64,000 bases of DNA from positions 226,550,501 to 226,614,500 of the forward strand of contig CM032228.1 in NCBI GenBank assembly GCA_019009955.1, in the 5' to 3' direction. The position numbers were made by a program, and so were the translations under genes. Source of the stretch: Riptortus pedestris (lineage: Eukaryota > Arthropoda > Insecta > Hemiptera > Alydidae). Positions 56,151 through 64,000 of the stretch are shown here, one piece after another. The notes under the pieces were generated by a model. The model was not told where the DNA came from. It did not search any database and saw only the letters and a list, made by a program, of their open reading frames with translations. Within the stretch, counting starts at the first letter, position 1; the number at the start of each line of letters is the position of its first letter.

Positions 56151-59100
56151 CTGCAACAAAAAACAAAACAAATTGTAAATATTGATGAATACAAATACAT
56201 ACATTAGAATACATAGTTTGTCCAGTATTTGGTTCCAGCGTTATATACGTCAACATTATTTTATTCAAATAAGCCGAGTTAACCTCATGGCATCCAGTTG
56301 TCATAATCGCCAATGTCATGTCATTGTCTACCCCTTCAGGCATTTTTTAATGTCTGTCTTTAGTCGCGGCAGCTGTCCTGTATATTCAACATGTTATTGA
56401 AATATTATTCTTCCATAAAATAAATGGATACGCATTGTATAAAATAATAATAAATAATGAAAAATGATTATTTGCACTATTTTATCCAGTAATTACTGTA
56501 ATATATTCCTAAACATGATCGCTAAAGCAACCATAAAAAAGAAAAAAAAATGTTTCTAAATAATCATAATGGCATTAAAGTTGCCTTGTCGGAGTTACTA
56601 CTTGTTGTGAAGAGTAAGCCTGGTTTAAAACATAATTTTGGATATGTAAAAGCTCGTTACATATAAATTAAACAGATTCAACAAAGGAGACAGACGTAAT
56701 AAGATCTTCTTTGGAAGAGAGGAATATGCATCCCTGCTATATGTTACATGCTATGAGATTCTTCTCTTATGCAGATACTGAATTGGCACTCGAAAATGAT
56801 GAAACACACCCAGATATTCTTAACTTGAATGCAGGATGTTCATGAGGAATTGCTTCCCTCAAATTAATAAACCCTGTTGGTTATAGATTCGTAATATGAA
56901 GAAGCACTTTAGGGTGCAACTCCGTATAATGTCTTCAAAACAATTTTGAGGTGGATTCTCTGAAGTAGACGTTTCGCTTAGCACATAAGTAATGTATTAC
57001 ACCTAGGATGGGACTGAAGATTTGAGTGTTTCTCTTAATTGTTCATCTACTTTGAAGAGCTACGTGACATTGACAGACGTTAGTTGCCTGTGAATGGGAA
57101 TTAAACGGAGTTTTTCACAGGTAATGTATGTAGTTTACTGGAGTATATGATCCACCTTGCAAGTAACTAATCTGTCAATCGTGCCTAGGATAAAACTAAA
57201 CTGTGAAGTGTCTTTTGTGAACAACCTTCTTCTGTGTATCAACCTTGATTGGAATTACCTTTGAAATGGACTTCAATGAGTTTACTCTTTTGTACTTATT
57301 GTGCTAGGAGCACACCGGGAAATTACATATTGACCTGATAAATCGATTTGAGAGTAGTGTGCAAGGGGATCAGAAGGTTTTAGCAAGTAGGTAATGGACT
57401 ATATTTACCTAGTCATTGCGCAGAATGGTAGCCACAAGGAAAAACGGTTCTGACGTAGTATGCTTACGCGAGGGATGATCTCAATCTTTGAGAGCTCTGC
57501 CAAGTGCGGTAGACAGGAAATCCGGATTGGAATAGAAGAAGAATTGTAAAAACCAGTTGTACCCAGGAAAAATAAAATGTGAAGTTCTGAATTAGTTATG
57601 TTAAAGTAGGGGGGGGGGATCAAATTGACTAAATCAGCTGGAAGTTTATTGAGTATATACTAAGGTTCAACTATTTCTTTTCAAAACTATTTAAATTAGA
57701 AATTACTCACCAAAACCGTAAAAGAAGAGATGATGAATATGGTGACAATATTAAGGTGTAATGTGTTTTCCTTTATCCAACCCCCGAAAATCTCTCTCCA
57801 ATCGTGAATACACGGTCAACCATCCTCCTTATAGACCATGGATCTGACCTAGCTATTAAGTATATATAGCATTTAATGCTCAAGTCTTAATAAGTTGAGA
57901 TCAAAATCTGTATAAATGTATTAGTACCCCATAAGGAGTGTTGTATATATTTATTTAATACGAACGATACAATGGCTATTAATTATACAAATATCTTAAA
58001 TTCATATAAATGACAAAGTCGGGTTTTCTTATTCCAATTGTATTATACAAGTAACAGTATGAGCAACATGGAAGGTAAATGAGTGCATATAAAAGCTAAC
58101 AATGCCAATATGATATGAGTCATTGTAAAATAACGAAGTATTTTATTGTGCGTTATAGTGTTTTACAAATATAAAGCTCTCAATAAATTAAAAACTAGAG
58201 TAAGAGTATTTCGGATTATATTTCTCTAAGAAGACCACGGTACACATTACAATTCATGGGATCAAATGAGTGAAGTTGCGTTCGTTCATTTTTATTGGTT
58301 GGATAAAATTAAACCTGAAAACGTGTGATATGACAAAACTGGCAAAAGAAGTGTAGGGTTATGGTTATAACGAAGCAAAAACTGTTTTATCGTGCCGGGA
58401 GGAGCTCATCTGAAAGGCCTTTCCTGCCGTCCGGGAAAAACCGAGGAGCTATAGGCTGTGTCATTTCTGTCACCCTAAAACTCCCTACCCATGTTAAATA
58501 CACGCTTTTTGGTCTCCACCCTCACACATATCCACCCTATTTACTCTAATAAATATAATCTCTGATGGAAGGTTGTTATGTAGCAAAAAGCATCTGTATG
58601 GAGTCAACGTAGCCATAGGCTTTTTATGACAGTAATTTATTTCCTAACATTAATTTAAACCCGAATAAAACTCCTTTCTCAGATACGGAAGCAGAGCACG
58701 GACAGTTGTCACAAGTCTTGTGTGAGTGGTAAATCACACGCTGGAGTTAACCCGAGTTTTAAATCCCTAATGAATTTCCTGGAAACTCGAGGATTTCTTA
58801 TTTTTTAAATTTTTGAATAAAAGTCTTTAGTAAAATAGTTGCAATGAGTCGTTCTTTTACAAAGCAAGACTTTATTACAATATTTATACTTTTGGATTGT
58901 GAAGATCCTTAATTTATAATAGTAGTTAAATAATATAAAGGTAATTAGAATATGCGATATTACGTTCTTGAGAATTGCCTAAAGACTAAATGTTTTACAC
59001 AAGATTTCACAGTATTTAAACACGTTTTTTATGGTGATGATTAATAAGAAGGTATTATTTATGTTCATTCTTAATAAGAATATTAAAACCGAATGTTATT

Positions 59101-60112
59101 TATTGTACAGATTGGCGGGTCGGGGGATAGATAAGATGTTTATTATACTGATAACAGAAAAGGAGACAGGATGAATGAATGCTACGTAATATCCTCAAAG
59201 GATTTCGGCGGATCGAAATATATATATTTTTCCTTATTAATGGCGAAGGTTTCTTTGTTTATAATACAAACAGAAGGTTGATGTATTTTTTTTTTTCAGA
59301 TTGTTTAACTGAAGGCTTTTTATTAAAGGAAACAAAATGTACTGTTCAAACTACAGGATACGACTTAGTGGTTTAGTTTACACTTATTTAATCTATCCTT
59401 TATCTTTCGCAAAATATTAACCAACAATAAAGGCATCATGCAGAGTGGAGAGATTTCCAGTCCAGAGAGGCCAGAATTATTAGTCACCTTCAGTAGCCCA
59501 AAGCCTATTTAAGCTAGACTGATAGGCATTGACCAATAAGAGAATACAATTTCCAGCTACAAGAAATGTGCCTACCTACTTCTTCTATCCTCACTGGTGC
59601 CAGTGGGAATTCGAAGAAGGAAGGCACACGCACGCACTCATCCCATGACAATTCAATTCAGTCTTCTTCGTCCTGGGCCGAGGTGAGATGAAATGGGCTA
59701 AAAAACATTTCATCCTCTCAAATAAAAATCGAGTCGAAAGATGTTCTGGTTGATCGGACTAAAAAATCGATTGATGAAACATCTGCCATTGAAGTAGTGA
59801 CTCACTAGCAAAATGAAAGCAGGTAAAAGTGAAAATGTGGAGAGCTAATTGAAGAGGTAAAATCAGCTGAGTGGTGATGTATATCAGAGAGACACTTTCT
59901 TCACGATCGGGGCTAGTGTAAGTGGTGACCCCGAAACGGGAGAAAAGCTAAACTACACTGGCGCACTCTCATCACAGGTATGTCACCATCAGGTGATTCA
60001 AAATGTCAGGGGATAGTCTCATATTTAAGAGTATATCAGTCTATACTATATACATATAAAAGCAGTAGAATTATTGAGCGAATGGAAGCTGAGTGATTAC
60101 TGGGTGGAAAAC
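56151..60112. other. upstream or first-intron DNA of raskol
   Basis: No exon in phase with the first recognised raskol exon could be found. Two less AT-rich patches (58390-58460 and 59560-59960) contain splice-donor-like and initiator-like words but no coding frame I can support. The rest is AT-rich. Confidence 0.4.
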
Positions 60113-60868
60113 AAAGAGTCCGTCCACACAGGTGCTGAGTAAACTAACCAGATTTCCAATGTGCTGTTATTACGCGCAACTTATCTCATCTCACCGTATG
60201 TTCTCTATTTCTAAGTAAAAATTCGTTGAGTAGAAGTGGGGGAGGGGTTACTGAAGGCTGTAAACAAGAAAGTACTAATAACTCTCTTAACATTTGTGTT
60301 GCCAAAAAATATATAGAACAAAACATTCTAGAGCATTAATAATTTAACAAAATCGTTTCTATAACGTTTTCTATACTACTCATAAGAACGGAGATAATTC
60401 CAATTATCGAATTGCTCCCCCCCCCCCCTGTCATCGTCCGGTTGCAGTCATTAACTAATATGATCTTTAGTGTTAAATAAAACAGTTAAAATATTGAGTA
60501 TGGTATGATCGAATAAAAATGTTATAGTTAAGAACGTATAATTTTAAATGCTGACATCATCACATGACTAATTGCGTATACCTCGCACAGTAGAAGTTCA
60601 GTGAAAACAATATTGGGCATTTAAGCTTCCTGTAAAGTGGTTTATGATATAACAGCTTATTACTAATATGACATGGGTAGGAGTGGGGGTTTACTGAAGA
60701 CTGAGAACTAAAAAGTGCAAATATTTCTGTTAATATTCTGTATAGAGAAAATACGTTTATAACAGTTATAGGAAATTGAATATGAAATATTATTGTTTCT
60801 ATACATTTTTTCGATCCGACGTATAATAACGGATATATTTTGAATTTTCAAAAAAATCTAGGAACAAG
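60113..60868 (+). mobile_element. HINE-like element copy 6
   Basis: Starts AAAGAGTCCGTCCACACAGG and AACCAGATTTCC. The first monomer has ACGGAGATAATTCCAATTAT, poly-C (60417-60428) and ATGATCTTTAGTGTTAAATA. The second has GGGTTTACTGAAGACTGAGA and TTCGATCCGACGTATAATAA, and breaks off at about 60868, where unrelated GC-richer sequence begins. Confidence 0.75.
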
Positions 60869-60869
60869 A

Positions 60870-60996
60870 TTTTAAAGCGAGCATGAAGCCTTCTCCCACG
60901 TCCTAACTTCTTGGCAGTGGGAACAGATGCTTTGCTGCATCTGCACGCCATCACCAAGTCCGGTCTGAAAAACCAAACCTCATAAAAAAATATCAC
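60870..60996 (-). other. unidentified GC-richer open stretch
   Basis: On the - strand, after an acceptor-like TTTGGTTTTTCAG, an open frame reads PDLVMACRCSKASVPTAKKL and GRGRRLHARFKIL before running into the repeat monomer. It could be a captured exon, a transposon ORF fragment or part of an unknown gene. No donor site follows and no family is recognised. Confidence 0.3.
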
Positions 60997-61450
60997 CCCG
61001 ACTGGGATATATATCAGAAGATGGTTCTCAGAGTATTTATTACATTAATAATACTGATAAATAATAAATCAGGGCATATACTAGAACCTACAATAAGGTT
61101 TTCAAGAGACCTTTATTAAATGAGATAAATTGAAATATATTCTGGTGACCCCCCCGTCTTAAGTTCTTGGACTACTAAAATTTGATTGATTGAGATACAA
61201 ATTATTCTAATTCATTATAGATTACAGTGCTACATGTAGTAAATAGTTTTCAATTAATATATTATATTCAGACATATTTTAGTAATTCTTTTTCTTTCCG
61301 GTGAGAGGTTAGCAGACCCGTTCGTTTACATTTCAGACGCTTGACGCCGTTGGGAGGGGAAAGATTTCCTATTACCGCTTGTATTTATTCACTTAATATT
61401 CACGATTGTGTTGTGACACCAGTATGTAGATTTATCTATTGTTAAACTTT

Positions 61451-61511
61451 ATGAGGGAAATCTGCCATAGTTTAAAATAGTTCACGCAGCCCCTGCGTTG
61501 CGGACTTTTTT
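61451..61511 (-). mobile_element. HINE-like terminal block (inverted relative to copy 6)
   Basis: GAGGGAAATCTGCCATAGTT, then TTCACGCAGCCCCTGCGTTG and CGGACTTTTTT: the exact reverse of the start block of the other copies, with the hairpin CGCAGCCCCTGCG intact. Confidence 0.75.
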
Positions 61512-61898
61512 CTTATAGAGTAGGATTTGTCGGAACAATATGCGTGTACAGATTTGGCAACGTGTGTTCTAGCAAGCGGAAGAATAACGTTATCAATGTC
61601 GGGGCAAATGACCCAAAGAGCCTGCCTATTCACAACTCTAACAAATATTGCACCTAGTTATTCGGACATTTCCGTGACATCAGAATGGTTAAGAAAATAT
61701 TTTTCAAGAGTGTACCGCATTTTAGAGCTTCGATACTTGTATAAAAACAAGAAATTGTTAAATTTAATAATATTTAAATACAGAGAAGAATGCAATACAA
61801 TTTCCAATATTTTCTGAATACTAATTAAGTATATAGGATTCTTACCTCCCCCCCCCCTTCCTCAGTATTAATTTTACATAGCAGGTTATGTAATTTCC
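61512..61898. other. intergenic or intron DNA
   Basis: A 96-codon + frame at 61527-61817 has no recognisable motif; a C-run lies at 61848-61857. Nothing supported. Confidence 0.4.
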
Positions 61899-62112
61899 AA
61901 CGTTTGTGTTTATATTTATTAGGCTAATTGGGGCGGGTTATCTACTGGTACCACCCTTTTTAAGTTAGGGTGGGATTAAGTATTCTATAATTTAAAGTGT
62001 CTACCACTAAATTTCATTCATATTGGTCAGTTGAAAATGGAACTCACGACTCTAGATTTACCAAGTGAGATTGAGACCGAAGCCTTTACTCACATTGCTA
62101 ACCTCAGTCCCA
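61899..62112 (-). mobile_element. tRNA-derived SINE copy
   Basis: TTAGGCTAATTGGGGCGGGT, TTATCTACTGGTACCACCC, then AGGGTGGGATTAAGTATTCT, a decayed B box and a head ending AACCTCAGTCCCA. Same order as the copy at 6087. Confidence 0.78.
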
Positions 62113-63519
62113 ATTTCAAAATTTGTCACTATTTACGTAAAATATGTATTCATTTATATTATTCAAAAGGAATCGATGCATTCAATATCGTTATTTTTGG
62201 AATAATAAATAATACACTACTGTTTTACAATTGAAGATCACTGATCTGAGGTTTTCGAATGTGACCAATAACGCCCATTTCTGAGTTCTGAAATTCAATT
62301 GGCTGTTCATTAATAGATACGGATCTAACCAAACTTTTTTCAGGTGATGCGCTATGAGCGTAGGTTCATGGTAAACTAACACAACTATGGTTTTTAATCA
62401 ACAAAATCGGTCAGCAGAAACACAAAATATGTATAGGAAGGGAATATATATTTGTTATAAGGAACATAAAAAAAAATAAAAAAAAAAAATCAACAAATGA
62501 AGCTCAATAACACATTTTGATGTGATACGATAGGTAAGGACTAAAATATTTAAGATTCTCTTTTTTGACCTTCTCACAAATCTACTTTAATTGGTAGCTA
62601 TATGGTAAGTAAATGTCCATATATTTTACTGCTCTGTCAAAAAGTCTAAATACAGAGTTTGATTTACATGGCCAAAAATTATTGGGATTGCATTGCTATT
62701 GCTTTACTGTGAAAAAGGGTATTCTGAATATAACGCGTAATTAAGTTTCATATTGTTTTCCAAAACCTGGCGGCATATGGTTTGCGCCAAGTTCAAATAT
62801 CACCTTCAAACATGATTAATACTCTTCATCCGAACGAACATAAGCTGTTTGGAGTGAAGAGGGGAGTATAAACGTGAACCTGGAATTGTATGAGGTTTGA
62901 AGAATAGACACATGCAACAGGTGAAACCTTGAACACTCCAAATAGACTGATTAGATTGTATAAAGAGACACTTGTTGGAAATTCCAATTCAAAACCTCAA
63001 TACATCATCATTTTACAATAGGCAAAATATTATTCCTAGGAATAATACTGTTTGACCTTCATATTTTGAATAAAAGAGGAAAATGTCTTCATTCAATACC
63101 ACAATAGCAGTTATATGCATATCTTACATTAACTAGTTTTTATTTTTTTCCCCTCCATTTGTAACAGAGTCAATAAATAACGAAGGACAATGTTTTAATG
63201 AATTTTAAGTCTTGTTTCCTGATTAGGTTCGGAAAAAAACCCCCAATGAATAAATATTTAAAGTATAGAAAAATACTCCGAACGCATATGAGATCACATA
63301 TTTTTTAGAAAGTCGAATGAAATTTGTTATCTTATATAAAATAAGCGTATTATGAAAGGCACTCTTGATGATAAGATGAATCATTAATTTTACCGTTATC
63401 AACTCAACTTGACAGACCTATTTTTATATTGTATAATCTTTATCTGAACGGCAAAAATGAAAAGAAAATGATTGCTATAAATGTGAGTCCTATTTTTTCT
63501 AAGAAAATAAGTCAATTAT
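62113..63519. other. AT-rich DNA, nothing recognised
   Basis: No gene, RNA or repeat family that I can support. Confidence 0.5.
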
Positions 63520-63618
63520 CATTATTAATTAACATTCACTTTTTGCAACTAAGGCTAATTGGGACGGGATATCTACAGGTTACCGCTCTTTTCTAACCAG
63601 GGTGGGTCTAAGGATTAA
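63520..63618 (-). mobile_element. tRNA-derived SINE, 5'-truncated copy
   Basis: ATTAACATTCACTTTTTGCA, ACTAAGGCTAATTGGGACGG and TTCTAACCAGGGTGGGTCTA, then lost; the tRNA-like head is absent. Confidence 0.75.
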
Positions 63619-63825
63619 AAAAAAAGTCAAGATATAAAACTTAAATATAAGAAATGGAGAATTTCGATTTAAAAAACATTAGTCTATGGTCCACTGAAAT
63701 CCGTGAGTGTAGGACATAAATGTTTCAAGTAAGAGCGATTTTATAATTGTATAATAAATAAACGGAATCGGCAAATTACTCGTTTTACCGTCCACCATAT
63801 TTTTGTACATATAATTTTAGCTGAT

Positions 63826-63856
63826 TTAAGTTAAGGGAAATCAGCTACTTATTTTT
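63826..63856. repeat. isolated copy of the TTAA palindrome
   Basis: AGCTGATTTAAGTTAAGGGA followed by AATCAGCT: the near-palindromic end of the HINE-like family, without a clear adjoining body inside the window. Confidence 0.5.
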
Positions 63857-64000
63857 TAGTATCAAATTAGATATAAACAATCTTGTACCATTTTATACCG
63901 AGAGGGTATTTTTACTATTAATTATGTTATATTAGATTTTAGATTCATCCGGAGTGGGTTGGAGGGGGGGTTGCCATTTCTAGTCCAAAATTAACCTCTA

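Noticed and set aside
57405..57623. A 72-codon - strand open frame upstream of raskol, considered as a first exon
   Set aside because: No family resemblance, and no donor that gives phase 0 into the exon at 56150.
61527..61817. A 96-codon + strand open frame
   Set aside because: No recognisable motif; begins right after a repeat block and grades into AT-rich sequence.

Overview
This window is AT-rich nuclear DNA from an arthropod, most likely an insect. The signs are multi-exon genes with GT-AG introns, a tRNA-derived SINE, a mariner relic, a gypsy-type LTR relic, and long AT, GT and CT microsatellites. A hemipteran is a reasonable guess from the style of the repeats, but nothing here proves the order.

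Two protein-coding genes can be read exon by exon, and they converge tail to tail. On the + strand, eight exons (1020-23455) encode the C-terminal 437 residues of a PDZD8 orthologue: a C2-like segment, a proline-rich linker, a C1 zinc finger, a Ser-rich linker and a C-terminal helical region. Its SMP and PDZ domains must lie upstream of base 1. On the - strand, sixteen exons (56150 down to 36273) encode 973 residues of a SynGAP/DAB2IP/RASAL2-family Ras GTPase-activating protein (raskol in Drosophila): end of a PH domain, C2, a complete RasGAP domain with its arginine finger, a disordered middle and a C-terminal coiled coil. Its first exon or exons lie above 56150, inside or beyond the window. 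Splice phases agree at every junction in both genes, so the exon chains are well supported. PDZD8 proteins move lipid and tether membranes at endoplasmic reticulum contact sites, while raskol-type proteins switch off Ras or Rap at the plasma membrane; nothing shows that the two work together.

Layout: 1-23455, PDZD8 3' half, with introns up to 10.6 kb. 23456-36272, intergenic, holding both 3' UTRs and scattered decayed repeats. 36273-56150, raskol. 56151-64000, upstream or first-intron DNA of raskol, rich in repeats.

The most unusual content is a repeat family of about 0.7-1.4 kb with at least seven full or partial copies. Its copies share a terminal block with a short hairpin, a subterminal AGCAGATTTCCC motif repeated inverted at the other end around a TTAA-centred palindrome, and one or two diverged copies of an internal monomer with poly-C and dinucleotide tracts. 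The layout resembles Helentron-associated elements, but I cannot name it. Other elements include a tRNA-derived SINE (one copy with an exact 13-bp target-site duplication), two gypsy LTR ends facing each other, a decayed mariner transposase and a Helitron-like 3' end.
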